From: Prevotellaceae bacterium UBA1746
GTDB taxonomy: Bacteria; Bacteroidota; Bacteroidia; Bacteroidales; Bacteroidaceae
Direction: 5' to 3'
NCBI GenBank assembly: GCA_905369775.1
Contig: CAJPJR010000001.1
Span: forward strand, 62,001-126,000
DNA length: 64,000 bases
The position numbers were made by a program, and so were the translations under genes. Shown in pieces: positions 15,098 through 24,643 of this stretch (its first letter is position 1; every line of letters starts with the position of its first letter). The notes below the pieces were generated by a model, which was not told the DNA's origin, ran no database searches, and was given only the letters and a program-made list of their open reading frames with translations.

Positions 15098-17929
15098 ATG
15101 AAGAAGGTAAAACTTTTGCTGATCGGACTTTTTGCCACGGTGCTGCTCCCGAGTGCCGCGCAGCAGCCCGCCAAGCTCCCCGCCGACAACGCCATTCGGC
15201 AAGGAAAACTCCCCAATGGGTTGACCTACTACATTCGGCACAACGCCGAACCGAAAGGACAGGTCAATTTCTACATCGCCCAAAAGGTGGGATCGATACA
15301 GGAGAACGACGACCAGCGCGGTCTGGCTCACTTTCTCGAGCACATGGCTTTCAACGGATCGAAGCACTTCCCCAACGACGGCCAACTCATCAAGTATTGC
15401 GAAAGCATCGGCGTGAAATTCGGTGAGAACCTGAATGCCTACACCTCGACCGACGAAACGGTCTACAACATCGACAACGTTCCCGTGGCGGGCAACAACG
15501 TCGATTCTTGTCTCTTCATTCTGGCAGACTGGTCGGGCGGACTGCTCCTCCAAGAAAAAGAGATCAACAAAGAACGCGGCGTGATTCACGAAGAATGGCG
15601 TATGCGTTCGAGCCCGATGATGCGCATCTTCGAGCGCCGCTTGCCCGAACTCTATCCCGGCAGCAAATACGGCTATCGTCTTCCCATCGGTTTGATGTCG
15701 ATCGTCGACAACTTCAAACCCGATTTCCTCCGCGCCTACTACAAGAAGTGGTATCGTCCCGACTTGCAGGGTGTGGTGATCGTGGGCGACATTGATGCGG
15801 CACAGGTCGAGGCCAAGGTGAAACAGATTCTCGGCGCAGTGCCCATGCCTGCCAACGCAGCGAAATACGAAACCTATCCCGTGCCCGACAATGCACAGGC
15901 CATCTACGTCATCGACAAAGACAAGGAACAAACCACGAGCTCGATCTCGATCATGCTCAAAACCGATGTGCTGCCGCAAGAATATCGCGGTACGCTCTTC
16001 GGTCTGATCCACAGCTATATAATTTCCATGATGGGGCAGACCCTCAATGGCCGTTTGAACGAGATGAGCCAAAAGCAAGATTGCCCGTTCATCAGTGCCG
16101 GAGTGGACTATGGTACCTATCTGCTCTCGAAGACCAAAGATGCCTTCTCGCTCTACATCACGCCGAAACCCGGTCGCGACGCAGAAGCCGTGACGGCGGT
16201 GATGAAAGAGGTGAAGCGACTCAAAGATTTCGGGGTGACCGGCACCGAATTGCTCCGCGCACGCGACAACTTCCTCAGCACCTACGAAACGCTCTACAAC
16301 AACCGCGACAAGCAAAAGAACGGTTACTATGTGGAACGGTGTGTGCGCGACTTCCTCGACGGAACGGGAACGGCCGACATCGCCACACTCTACAACAACT
16401 ACAAGCTCATTTCGGGGAAGGTGAATAAGCAGGTCGTCGACGATGCGCTGCGTGAAACGAATTTCTCCAACGACAGCAATTTCGTCTTCTTCGCCATGTA
16501 TCCTGACAAGGCCGACGTGAAGGTGCCCACGGTCGACGAGATGAAAGCTGCCGTGCAGGCGGGCCGCGACGCGAAGGTGGAAGCCTATGTCGACAATGTG
16601 AAGAGCGAACCGCTCGTGCCCACATTGCCGAAGGCGGGCCGCATCGTCAAAACCACCAAAGCGCCCTTCGGCTACACGCAGTGGACGCTCTCCAACGGAG
16701 CACGTGTCTTCTTCAAGAAAACAGACTTCAACGACGCGCAGATTCTCATGACGGCCGACAGTTGGGGCGGTAGCTACAAGTTTGCCGACAAGGATGTGCT
16801 CAACGGCAAACTCGTCGAAACCGTCATGAACGCCACCGGTTGGGGCAACTTCACGGCCACCGAACTGCAGAAGAAACTCGCCGGCAAGCAAGTTGGTTTC
16901 AGTGTCGGCCTCGGAAAATACACCGAAAGTCTGTCGGGTAGCTCGACACCGAAAGACCTCCGTACGCTCTTCGAACTCGTGTACCTCTACTTCCAGAAAC
17001 CGGCGAACGATCCCGACGCCTTCCACAACGTCATGGCCACGCTGCGCACGCAGTTGGAAAATGCCGACAAGAATCCGCAGAAAGCCTTCGGCGACTCGGT
17101 GCGCTCGACCATCTACGATCCCAACCCGCGAATCGAACCGCTCAAAATCTCGGACCTCGACAAGGTGAGCTACGACGAGATCAAACGCCTCTACAGCGAA
17201 CGTTTCTATAATGCTGCCGGCGATTTTGATTTCTACTTCACCGGAGCACTCAACGAAGATTCGCTTCGCACCTTCTGCGAACAGTATATCGCACCGCTGC
17301 CTGCCGTGAAAAAGCGCGAGACGTATACCGATCTCGGCATTCGTCCGCGCAAGGGCATGCTCTTCAACCGTTTTGAACGTCAGCTCGAAACGCCGCAGGC
17401 GATGCTCGTCCAGGTTTGGAACGGCGAACAACCCTACAACCTCAAAGATGCGGTGGCGGCCGACGCCTTTGGTCAGGTGCTGACCAAGCGCTACCTCAAA
17501 TCGATCCGTGAGGATCACGGTATGGCTTACTCCGTGGGGGCCGACGCTTCGCTCGACTACGGCGTGCGCAATACTTACTCGATGCAGGTGTATGCTCCCT
17601 TCACCCCCGAAAAGTGTGACTCGGTGCTCCTGCTCATGAAGGAAGGTTTGCACGAACTGGCCAAGAATGGTGTGCGCCCCGATGAACTCGAAGAGGTGAA
17701 GCGCTTCGAGATCAAGCAGTACGAAGAGCAACAACGCAACAACGATTACTGGCAGGCGCTCATTGTACAGAAGAACATGTGGAACAAGGACAACCGCGCC
17801 GGTTATCTCGAAGCGATCAAATCGCTCACAAGTGCCGATGTGCAACGTTTTGCCAACAAGGTCTTGCTGCGCGACGGCAACTGTGCCACGATCATCATGC
17901 TCCCCAAAGGAACGAAACAAGCGAAGTGA
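15098..17929 (+). CDS. M16 family zinc metallopeptidase (pitrilysin-like), exported
   Basis: A 943-residue peptidase made of two tandem M16 halves that form a clamshell. The ATG at 15098 starts a signal peptide (MKKVKLLLIGLFATVLLPSAAQ), so the enzyme acts in the periplasm or at the outer membrane. The inverted zinc motif HFLEH is at residues 78-82 (His78, Glu81 and His82), and the third ligand lies in the following NKERGVIHEEW segment. The second half, from about residue 510, lacks the zinc motif, as is usual for these fused proteins. Bacteroidetes members degrade peptides in the envelope and some are virulence or gut-persistence factors. The gene is monocistronic, with its own promoter and a 13-bp terminator. 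Confidence 0.92.
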   Translation: MKKVKLLLIGLFATVLLPSAAQQPAKLPADNAIRQGKLPNGLTYYIRHNAEPKGQVNFYIAQKVGSIQENDDQRGLAHFLEHMAFNGSKHFPNDGQLIKYCESIGVKFGENLNAYTSTDETVYNIDNVPVAGNNVDSCLFILADWSGGLLLQEKEINKERGVIHEEWRMRSSPMMRIFERRLPELYPGSKYGYRLPIGLMSIVDNFKPDFLRAYYKKWYRPDLQGVVIVGDIDAAQVEAKVKQILGAVPMPANAAKYETYPVPDNAQAIYVIDKDKEQTTSSISIMLKTDVLPQEYRGTLFGLIHSYIISMMGQTLNGRLNEMSQKQDCPFISAGVDYGTYLLSKTKDAFSLYITPKPGRDAEAVTAVMKEVKRLKDFGVTGTELLRARDNFLSTYETLYNNRDKQKNGYYVERCVRDFLDGTGTADIATLYNNYKLISGKVNKQVVDDALRETNFSNDSNFVFFAMYPDKADVKVPTVDEMKAAVQAGRDAKVEAYVDNVKSEPLVPTLPKAGRIVKTTKAPFGYTQWTLSNGARVFFKKTDFNDAQILMTADSWGGSYKFADKDVLNGKLVETVMNATGWGNFTATELQKKLAGKQVGFSVGLGKYTESLSGSSTPKDLRTLFELVYLYFQKPANDPDAFHNVMATLRTQLENADKNPQKAFGDSVRSTIYDPNPRIEPLKISDLDKVSYDEIKRLYSERFYNAAGDFDFYFTGALNEDSLRTFCEQYIAPLPAVKKRETYTDLGIRPRKGMLFNRFERQLETPQAMLVQVWNGEQPYNLKDAVAADAFGQVLTKRYLKSIREDHGMAYSVGADASLDYGVRNTYSMQVYAPFTPEKCDSVLLLMKEGLHELAKNGVRPDELEEVKRFEIKQYEEQQRNNDYWQALIVQKNMWNKDNRAGYLEAIKSLTSADVQRFANKVLLRDGNCATIIMLPKGTKQAK

Positions 17930-17964
17930 ACAACGGGCTGCTGCCCGCTCTCATCTATAAAATG

Positions 17965-17994
17965 TATGCCGCCTCTCGGTTGAGAGGCGGCATA
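17965..17994 (+). terminator. Terminator-like hairpin after the M16 peptidase gene
   Basis: A perfect 13-bp stem (17965-17977 with 17982-17994), loop GGTT, then a short T-rich tail (TTGTTTG). The inner GCCTCTC/GAGAGGC core resembles the stems near 6.3 and 7.5 kb. Confidence 0.78.
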
Positions 17995-18138
17995 TTGTTT
18001 GTTAGTTGCAGTGCTTGTTTTGCAGACGACTTTATAGATTTTCTCGTCGTGCGTGTCATACAGATGATTATTTGATCCAAATTCGCGAAATCATCGAGTT
18101 TTTACGCCGAAAAAATCATCTTTTGTCGATCTATTTAT

Positions 18139-18146
18139 TAACTTTG
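18139..18146 (+). promoter_or_regulatory. -7 box ahead of the five-helix membrane protein gene
   Basis: TAACTTTG matches the Bacteroidetes -7 consensus, 68 bases before the ATG at 18214. No well-spaced TTTG is seen. Confidence 0.5.
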
Positions 18147-18213
18147 CCTGTATATATCAGATAATCCTATGTAGTTGTGCAGTATTTTTTCGACCTTTAT
18201 TGATTCCTTTTTT

Positions 18214-18753
18214 ATGAAACAAAAACTCCCTCTTGTAATGGTGCTCTTTACAGTGCACATCTGTGTTATTGCAGCCGTCGGTCTCCTGCTGGACTTGGCA
18301 ACACTCAACTTATCAAAAGAGCCGTATCTTGCGTTATGTACCTCTGCTTTACCTTCACTTCTTATTTTTGCAGGTACTGCTAATTCCATCCTCAAACGCA
18401 GAGAATTCTCGATTTACTACGGAATTGCCGCAATGATCTATTTGTTGATCACATGCGGACTTGGCTTACTCAGCGGAGTAGGTCTTTCGTCGCTAGGCGG
18501 TCAATTGGGCGAAGCCGGCAGCCTACTCGCCGGTCTCAGCTTGCCGGGTGTGATCACTGCTATCGTTTGGTTGATCATTCTACTGAAAAAGAGAGCAGCA
18601 ATGTCTGAGATTTTCACTGAAAAGACGCGTGAAAACAAATTCGCTGCTGTCTTGATATTCGGTTGTAGCTTGTTATTTTTCCTACTGTGCAACCTCTCTT
18701 TGGAAGATGATAAGATAGGATTTCTAAATCGATTCATGGAACTGCTGCTTTGA
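18214..18753 (+). CDS. Five-helix integral membrane protein of unknown function
   Basis: I do not recognise a family. The 179-residue protein (ATG at 18214; an alternative in-frame ATG lies at 18175) has five hydrophobic segments: about residues 4-26, 39-57, 64-88, 100-124 and 145-168. Short loops separate them, and a charged stretch (SEIFTEKTREN) lies between helices 4 and 5. No cytoplasmic domain or catalytic motif is present. Its DNA is richer in A and T than the flanking peptidase and DUF5686 genes, and its neighbours offer no clue. It may have arrived by transfer, or it may be a fast-evolving lineage-specific gene. Confidence 0.62.
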   Translation: MKQKLPLVMVLFTVHICVIAAVGLLLDLATLNLSKEPYLALCTSALPSLLIFAGTANSILKRREFSIYYGIAAMIYLLITCGLGLLSGVGLSSLGGQLGEAGSLLAGLSLPGVITAIVWLIILLKKRAAMSEIFTEKTRENKFAAVLIFGCSLLFFLLCNLSLEDDKIGFLNRFMELLL

Positions 18754-18899
18754 ATCCAAAAGCTACTTCCCTTTTATTCTTATCTGCTTATCTGAAATTG
18801 CAATCGTATTGTCTCAAATGTAGCTAAGACCTTCCGCTGAAAAATAGATATAAGCTCCACATTCCCTAACCAGGCCAAACAAACAAGATAAAAACGATA

Positions 18900-18939
18900 T
18901 GAGCGTACCACTTTCCCTATTGGGAAGATGGTACGCTCA
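18900..18939. terminator. Bidirectional terminator between the membrane protein and DUF5686 genes
   Basis: Eleven perfect outer base pairs (18900-18910 with 18929-18939) plus an inner TTCCC/GGGAA stem. The minus-strand exit has a T-rich tract (TCGTTTTTATC), so it mainly serves the leftward DUF5686 gene. Confidence 0.72.
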
Positions 18940-19014
18940 TTGTGTTCACAGCCGTCGTGTTATTCTTCTGCAGACACAAAGCACGCTGCCGAAAGGGACG
19001 TTTCGTGGTGCCGT

Positions 19015-21669
19015 TTAGAACGTGGCGCGGAACATGAAGCGGATACCCCAGCGTTGGGTGTCGCCATAGATCGACCCGGGGGAATTCAGATAGGTCAGGC
19101 GGCGCACATACTGCACGTGGACGATTTTGAAAATGTTGTGGATACCCACAATGGCTTCCACATAGGGCGTGTGCGGATCCATCACGCGGCTCTGCTGCTC
19201 GTAGCCCGCGGCGGTGAAGCGCGAGGGGAAATAGTAGAGATCGGTCGCCGCTGCGTTTTGTGCCAGATAGGGATTGTTCTTGTCGGTGAGCGTGCCCCAC
19301 AAGGCATTCACGCCGAGATATTCACGCCATTTGAGTCGCTTGAGGAGCGGAATGCGGTTGAAGATCTTGCCATTCAAGTCCCACGAAACCATGGCCGAGA
19401 CATAGCGGTCGTTCATGAATTCCATGTTCTTGACGAGGTTGAACATCGCATCTTCTTTGACATACGAGGTGTTGGCCCACGGCATGAGCAGGAGGGGGAA
19501 GGGGACGCGGTTCCATTGGGCACCGGCTTTCACATGCGTCTCGAGCTTACCCCACGACTTGACCCACCAGCGCTTGTAGATGCCCAACTCGGTGTTGTTG
19601 TAGGTATAGTCGCTCCAGAGGTCTTTCACGCCCATGGTGTGGCTGAGCGTAAAAATCGGCGCGTTGTGGTTGGCGCGCATGCGGCGCTGCTTGGTGTTGA
19701 TGAAGGTGGCACCGGGTTGATACTCGAACAGGAGCGAAACGTCGCTGGTGTTCAGGAACGGCACGTTCACGGTTGCGGCATTCAATCCCGCGGCCTGCAT
19801 CTCATCGAACGTTGCGGGACGGCCGAGTCCCAAGGCGGCCGTGGCTCCCACCGGCTGATAGAAGAGGGCCGAGGTGGGTTCGTTGCGGTCGTGCTGAATC
19901 TGGGCTTTGACGCGGAAGCCGTTCTCCCATTCGCGTTCGAAGTAGAGTTTCAAGTTCCGGTTGTACATCATGTGATCGACGTTGGTCCATTTCCACGCTA
20001 AGAACACGTTGTCTTTGTCGGTAGGCAGGTGGAAGTCTGAGGGAGCAATCACGTCATCACGATACGAGAGCACCAAGTTGGACACCGGATACTCACGGGG
20101 TAAGTATTTTTTCGGCAGGAAGGAGTAGGTGAGTTCACCCATTCCCTTCCAACGGCGGTCCTTGAAACCATAGGCCAGATAACCTTTGGCGAAAAGGTGC
20201 TTATTGAGGTGCGCAGTGGTTTGTGCCGAGAGGCGCAGGCGCAGACCGTCCACATCGTTGGTGGTGATCACGGTGTTCATCGGACCCAAATCGACCTTGG
20301 AGGGGACACTCGGGTCGATCGACGTCTCCACGAAGTTCTCGATCAAGGCTTTGGCCACCCAAATCACGGGTTTCGCTCCCGGGAGGTTTTGCAGGCTCGC
20401 CACAAACGAATCCATGCGTTTTTCGGTGTTGGTGAGTCGTTCCGGCCGGTGTGCAGCCCAGAAGGCGTCCTCCTGCATCTGCGCGTCGGCCAGTGTGCGC
20501 GTGGTACCGGCAAACTTAAATGCAGTGGCCGGGATGGAGTCGAAAGCAAAGCCCGAATAGGTTGTGCTGCGCTTCACTTGGAACTCGTGCAAACCTTTGG
20601 CCGCCTTGAGGAGTACCAACATATTGTCCTTCGTGAGCACCTGTTCGCCCGAGGGCAGCTCTTCGTAGGTTTGATCGATCTTCATCGACTGTACGAAGTT
20701 GATGCCTGTGTTCATCGGCACGCCCATTTTCACGCGCTTCACCCGATAGGTGCTGTCGGCCAGCACATAGAGTTCGCCGGAGAAGCCGAAGTCCTGCGCA
20801 TTGTTGGGGGTAAACTGCACCTCGATACAGCGATCGCCGTCGATCATGGTGGTATCGGTGAGGAAAAAGCGGTAGAACGCGATGCCGTCGGTCGAGGAAA
20901 GTGGGGAGATGAACTGATATTGGAGCAAACGGATGTTGTTGTCGTAGAGATTCACGTCGGTAAACACATCTTTCATCATCGCATTGAGCACATCGCCCGT
21001 GTTGATCAGATCGTTGATGCCTTCGCTGCGCTGACCGATCACGATGTTCTTACGGGTATTGTCTTGCTTGCGCCAAATTTGTTGCGTCACGGTTTCATCG
21101 ACGGTGAGGGGCAGGATGAGTTTCCCGGTTTCGGGCGAAATCTCTACGTGGTCTTTCAGAAAAGGCATGCGCTTGAACTGTCCGTCCTGCAACACACGCG
21201 GTGTGACGTTACTCAGCGCAAAATTCATCTTGGTGTATTGCTGCACTGCGTAGTAGTCATGCTGCGTGAGGTCGCTATTTTTCTTGGCGGCGATGACTTT
21301 GCGCATGAACTCCACTGCGGGATTGTTTTTGCGCGAATATTTGTTGCGTTTGGCCTTCACCGTGGCCTCGCCAAATCCGAGATTGGCCGATTTGAGCACA
21401 ATGATCAGGCTATCGCCGCCGGTCGTGGGATGCACAGCGCGCGAAACATAGCCCACGGACGAAACGAGAAGTTGTCCTTGACGGAAGGGAAGGTCAAAGC
21501 GTCCCAAGGCGTCACTTTGCGTGGCGACCTGTGTGCCTCTATAGAAGATATTGGCAAATGGTACGGCTTCGCCGGTCGTGGCATCGACCACACGGCCTAC
21601 GACACGCTGCCCAAAAGCGAACGTGAAGAGGGCGAACCATCCCAAAAGAAGAATGAGGAGTCTTTTCAT
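19015..21669 (-). CDS. DUF5686 outer-membrane protein with an N-terminal carboxypeptidase-like regulatory domain
   Basis: An 884-residue outer-membrane protein. A signal peptide (MKRLLILLLGWFALFTFAFG) precedes a CarboxypepD_reg-like domain (about residues 21-95) with the GRVVDATTGEAVPFANI signature. The rest is a DUF5686 region: a mixed segment with KYSRKNNPAVEFMRKVI (near residue 110), then a long alternating-strand part consistent with a beta-barrel, ending in RWGIRFMFRATF with a C-terminal aromatic. Such proteins are widespread in Bacteroidetes and of unknown role; the domain order resembles TonB-dependent receptors without a plug. It is a single gene with its own promoter and terminator. 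The family call is firm and the function open. Confidence 0.87.
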   Translation of the reverse strand: MKRLLILLLGWFALFTFAFGQRVVGRVVDATTGEAVPFANIFYRGTQVATQSDALGRFDLPFRQGQLLVSSVGYVSRAVHPTTGGDSLIIVLKSANLGFGEATVKAKRNKYSRKNNPAVEFMRKVIAAKKNSDLTQHDYYAVQQYTKMNFALSNVTPRVLQDGQFKRMPFLKDHVEISPETGKLILPLTVDETVTQQIWRKQDNTRKNIVIGQRSEGINDLINTGDVLNAMMKDVFTDVNLYDNNIRLLQYQFISPLSSTDGIAFYRFFLTDTTMIDGDRCIEVQFTPNNAQDFGFSGELYVLADSTYRVKRVKMGVPMNTGINFVQSMKIDQTYEELPSGEQVLTKDNMLVLLKAAKGLHEFQVKRSTTYSGFAFDSIPATAFKFAGTTRTLADAQMQEDAFWAAHRPERLTNTEKRMDSFVASLQNLPGAKPVIWVAKALIENFVETSIDPSVPSKVDLGPMNTVITTNDVDGLRLRLSAQTTAHLNKHLFAKGYLAYGFKDRRWKGMGELTYSFLPKKYLPREYPVSNLVLSYRDDVIAPSDFHLPTDKDNVFLAWKWTNVDHMMYNRNLKLYFEREWENGFRVKAQIQHDRNEPTSALFYQPVGATAALGLGRPATFDEMQAAGLNAATVNVPFLNTSDVSLLFEYQPGATFINTKQRRMRANHNAPIFTLSHTMGVKDLWSDYTYNNTELGIYKRWWVKSWGKLETHVKAGAQWNRVPFPLLLMPWANTSYVKEDAMFNLVKNMEFMNDRYVSAMVSWDLNGKIFNRIPLLKRLKWREYLGVNALWGTLTDKNNPYLAQNAAATDLYYFPSRFTAAGYEQQSRVMDPHTPYVEAIVGIHNIFKIVHVQYVRRLTYLNSPGSIYGDTQRWGIRFMFRATF

Positions 21670-21736
21670 TGACGTGATGATATAGTTTTTTTGTTATGCC
21701 TACTGTGTTGAAGGAGGAGGGTATCAGCAACCGTTG

Positions 21737-21767
21737 CAAAGGTAGCAAAACGAATCTACATAATCAA
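21737..21767 (-). promoter_or_regulatory. Promoter of the DUF5686 gene
   Basis: Minus strand TTG (21767-21765), 20 bases, TACCTTTG (21744-21737), about 68 bases ahead of the start codon at 21669. Confidence 0.65.
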
Positions 21768-21905
21768 GTTTCCTTTATTCGCGATAGATTGTTCTTCTCC
21801 CCTTTTTAGTTTTTCTACCATCCCGATCGGCGGCTTGAAATATCGACTTGAGGAATCGCTATCGAGAACGGATGAAGGGCAGGACGGGAAAACCTCGGCA
21901 CGTTG

Positions 21906-21937
21906 TTTGCCTTGACAACGAAAAAGTTGTACTTTTG
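21906..21937 (+). promoter_or_regulatory. Promoter of tyrS
   Basis: TTTG (21906-21909), 20 bases, TACTTTTG (21930-21937). The start codon is at 21984. The rest of the 314-base gap to the DUF5686 gene holds only the opposing promoter. Confidence 0.75.
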
Positions 21938-21983
21938 CACAAACTATTCAACTGATTAAGAACGCAGATCCAAACACGATAGC

Positions 21984-23279
21984 ATGAATTTCGTAGAAGA
22001 ACTCAAATGGCGCGGCATGATCCACCAAATGATGCCCGGCACCGAAGAACTCTTTGACAAGGGCATGGTCACCGCCTACGTGGGTATCGACCCCACTGCC
22101 GACTCTCTGCACATCGGCCACCTTTGTGGCGTGATGATGCTCCGCCACTTGCAGCAATCCGGGCATAAACCTCTGGCGCTTGTGGGGGGAGCCACCGGCA
22201 TGATCGGCGACCCTTCGGGTAAAAGTGCCGAGCGCAACCTGCTCGACGAGGAAACGCTGCGACACAATGTGGCCTGCATCAAGGAGCAGCTCGCTCGCTT
22301 CCTCGATTTCGACAGTGATGCACCCAATGCGGCCGAGTTGGTCAACAATTACGATTGGATGAAGGATTTCTCCTTCCTGGATTTCGCACGTGAGGTCGGT
22401 AAGTGCATTACCGTCAACTATATGATGGCCAAAGATAGCGTGAAGCGACGCCTCAATGGCGAGTTTGCCGAAGGCATGTCGTTCACGGAATTCACTTACC
22501 AGTTGCTTCAGGGCTACGACTTCCTGCACCTCTACGAAACAAAAGGCTGTCGCCTGCAGATGGGCGGTAGCGACCAATGGGGAAACATCACGACCGGTTC
22601 GGAACTGATCCGTCGAAAACTCGGCGGTGAGAACGAAGCCTTTGCCCTCACTTGCCCGCTGATTACCAAAGCCGACGGTAAGAAATTCGGCAAGACGGAG
22701 CAGGGCAATGTTTGGCTCGATCGCCATCGCACGTCTCCCTATGCGTTCTACCAATTCTGGCTCAACGTGGGCGACGAAGAGGCCGAACGCTACATTAAAA
22801 TCTTCACCGATCTGCCTAAAGACGAGATCGAGGCGCTGATCGAAGAGCACCGACAGGATCCCGGTCGCCGCATACTGCAAAAACGTCTAGGCCAGGAAGT
22901 CACGGTGCTCGTGCACGGACAAGCAGACTACGAAATGGCGGTCGAAGCCACCAACATCCTCTTCGGAAAGGCCACCAAAGAAAGTTTGCTCAAGCTCGAC
23001 GAAGAGACTCTTCTCGCTGTTTTCGACGGCGTGCAGAAGTTTGAGGTGAATCGCGAACAGGTGGTCGGAGCCAAAGCCGTCGACCTGCTGGCAGAGACCA
23101 CTAAATGCTTCGCTTCGAAGGGTGAAATGCGCAAACTCACACAGGGTGGCGGCGTGAGCCTCAACAAGGAAAAGCTGGAAGCCTTCGACCAAGAGATCAC
23201 AGCCGATGATCTCCTCGACGGGAAATATCTCCTGGCTCAAAAAGGCAAGAAAAACTACTATCTGCTCATCGTTCGCTAA
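21984..23279 (+). CDS. tyrS: Tyrosyl-tRNA synthetase
   Basis: A class I aminoacyl-tRNA synthetase that charges tRNA-Tyr with tyrosine in the cytoplasm. At 431 residues it has the usual bacterial length. The HIGH signature is present as HIGH at residues 43-46 (ADSLHIGHL), and the KMSKS-equivalent loop reads KKFGKT at 233-238. Residues 340-430 form the C-terminal S4-like RNA-binding domain (MRKLTQGGGVSLN, then KKNYYLLIV). It has its own promoter and a very strong terminator, so it is transcribed separately from the murG operon that follows. No T-box leader is present, as expected outside Firmicutes. Confidence 0.97.
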   Translation: MNFVEELKWRGMIHQMMPGTEELFDKGMVTAYVGIDPTADSLHIGHLCGVMMLRHLQQSGHKPLALVGGATGMIGDPSGKSAERNLLDEETLRHNVACIKEQLARFLDFDSDAPNAAELVNNYDWMKDFSFLDFAREVGKCITVNYMMAKDSVKRRLNGEFAEGMSFTEFTYQLLQGYDFLHLYETKGCRLQMGGSDQWGNITTGSELIRRKLGGENEAFALTCPLITKADGKKFGKTEQGNVWLDRHRTSPYAFYQFWLNVGDEEAERYIKIFTDLPKDEIEALIEEHRQDPGRRILQKRLGQEVTVLVHGQADYEMAVEATNILFGKATKESLLKLDEETLLAVFDGVQKFEVNREQVVGAKAVDLLAETTKCFASKGEMRKLTQGGGVSLNKEKLEAFDQEITADDLLDGKYLLAQKGKKNYYLLIVR

Positions 23280-23333
23280 ACACGATTCTCGCAAAACGCA
23301 CGAGCAGCGCGAACGAAGTTTGCAACACACCAC

Positions 23334-23374
23334 AATAGTCGGGAGAAGCCGCACGGCTTCTCCCGACTATTTTT
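23334..23374 (+). terminator. Strong terminator after tyrS
   Basis: A perfect 17-bp stem (23334-23350 with 23355-23371), loop GCAC, and a continuous T tract. It isolates tyrS from the downstream cluster. Confidence 0.93.
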
Positions 23375-23419
23375 GCAAGTTTTCCTCGCGAAGACGGCAA
23401 CGACTCGAAAATAAATTAT

Positions 23420-23427
23420 TATTTTTG
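23420..23427 (+). promoter_or_regulatory. -7 box of the murG-ftsZ cluster
   Basis: TATTTTTG, 64 bases ahead of the murG start. The -33 region is only T-rich (TTTT at 23390-23393), so the promoter is a partial match. Confidence 0.5.
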
Positions 23428-23491
23428 CTCGTATAATCGCCGGTGGGCTTAGACCAATGCGTCTTTGTTCACATTAAAAGCATACGTAGAT

Positions 23492-24616
23492 ATGAAGACA
23501 CTCCGAGTCATCATCAGCGGCGGCGGAACAGGCGGACACATCTTCCCTGCCATCGCCATCGCCAACGAAGTGCGCAGCAAGCGTCCCGACGCCGAGATCC
23601 TTTTCGTCGGTGCCGAAGGACGAATGGAAATGCAGCGCGTGCCGGCAGCAGGCTACCGCATCGAAGGACTGCCCGTTGCCGGTTTCGACCGCAAACGCCT
23701 CTGGCGCAACTTCGCCGTGCTGATCCGCTTGTGGCGCTCACAACGAAAAGCTCGACGCATCATTCAAGAATTTCAGCCCCAAGTGGCTGTCGGCGTCGGG
23801 GGATATGCCAGCGGGCCGACACTCAACGTGTGCGAAAAAATGGGGATTCCCACCCTACTACAGGAACAAAACTCCTACGCCGGCGTCACCAACAAACTGC
23901 TAGCGAAGCGTGCACGTCGCATTTGCGTAGCCTACGACAACATGCAGCGTTTCTTCCCCGCCGATCGCATTTTACTCACCGGTAATCCCGTGCGACAAAA
24001 CTTGCTCCACACCAAGCTCACACCGGAAGAAGCAAGAAAATCACTCGGACTGCGACCCGACGTCAAAACGATTCTCGTCATCGGCGGAAGCCTCGGTGCT
24101 CGTACGCTCAACGAAAGCGTGCTCAGCGAACGGGTCCACCTCGAAGCACACCCCGAAGTGCAGATTCTTTGGCAAACGGGAGGCTATTATAAAGATGCCA
24201 TTGCCGAGCGTCTCAAAACAGAAGGACAGCCCGACAACCTCGTCGTCACCGATTTCGTAACCGACATGGGAGCGGCCTATGCCGCCGCAGATCTGGTCAT
24301 CAGCCGTGCGGGAGCGTCGAGCATCAGCGAATTGGCACTGCTCGGCAAACCAGCTATTTTGGTACCTTCGCCCAATGTGGCCGAAGATCACCAAACTCAC
24401 AACGCACTTGCACTCGTCGACAAGGAAGCAGCGCTCTACGTAAAAGACAGCGAAGCCTTCGACGAGCTCATTCCTCTGGCGCTGAATACGATTGCTGACG
24501 ATGCGTTACTGAGTAAACTGGCACACAATGTGCAACAACTCGCACATCCCGATGCTGCTGCGCGCATCGCAGACGAAGTGATCCGCCTGGCCGAAGAAGG
24601 GCCGCGCGGAAAATAG
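23492..24616 (+). CDS. murG: UDP-GlcNAc transferase for lipid II synthesis
   Basis: Membrane-associated glycosyltransferase that adds GlcNAc to lipid I to make lipid II, the last cytoplasmic step of peptidoglycan precursor synthesis. The ATG at 23492 places the donor-site motif GGGTGGH at residues 10-16, as in the family; an in-frame ATG at 23465 would add nine residues. The protein has 374 residues. The C-terminal UDP-binding half contains ISRAGASSISELALLGKPAILVP, matching the family signature. It is the first gene of the cluster, 27 bases before murC. The genes that usually precede it in dcw clusters (mraY, murD, ftsW) are not upstream here. Confidence 0.96.
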   Translation: MKTLRVIISGGGTGGHIFPAIAIANEVRSKRPDAEILFVGAEGRMEMQRVPAAGYRIEGLPVAGFDRKRLWRNFAVLIRLWRSQRKARRIIQEFQPQVAVGVGGYASGPTLNVCEKMGIPTLLQEQNSYAGVTNKLLAKRARRICVAYDNMQRFFPADRILLTGNPVRQNLLHTKLTPEEARKSLGLRPDVKTILVIGGSLGARTLNESVLSERVHLEAHPEVQILWQTGGYYKDAIAERLKTEGQPDNLVVTDFVTDMGAAYAAADLVISRAGASSISELALLGKPAILVPSPNVAEDHQTHNALALVDKEAALYVKDSEAFDELIPLALNTIADDALLSKLAHNVQQLAHPDAAARIADEVIRLAEEGPRGK

Positions 24617-24643
24617 AAATCATTCCCCTCGCTATTCATTGCA

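Noticed and set aside
15089..17920. A 943-codon frame antisense to the M16 peptidase gene
   Set aside because: It mirrors the codon structure of the peptidase gene, has no recognisable domain, and is an artefact of high GC at third positions. Similar long antisense frames lie opposite DPP IV, topA and DUF5686.
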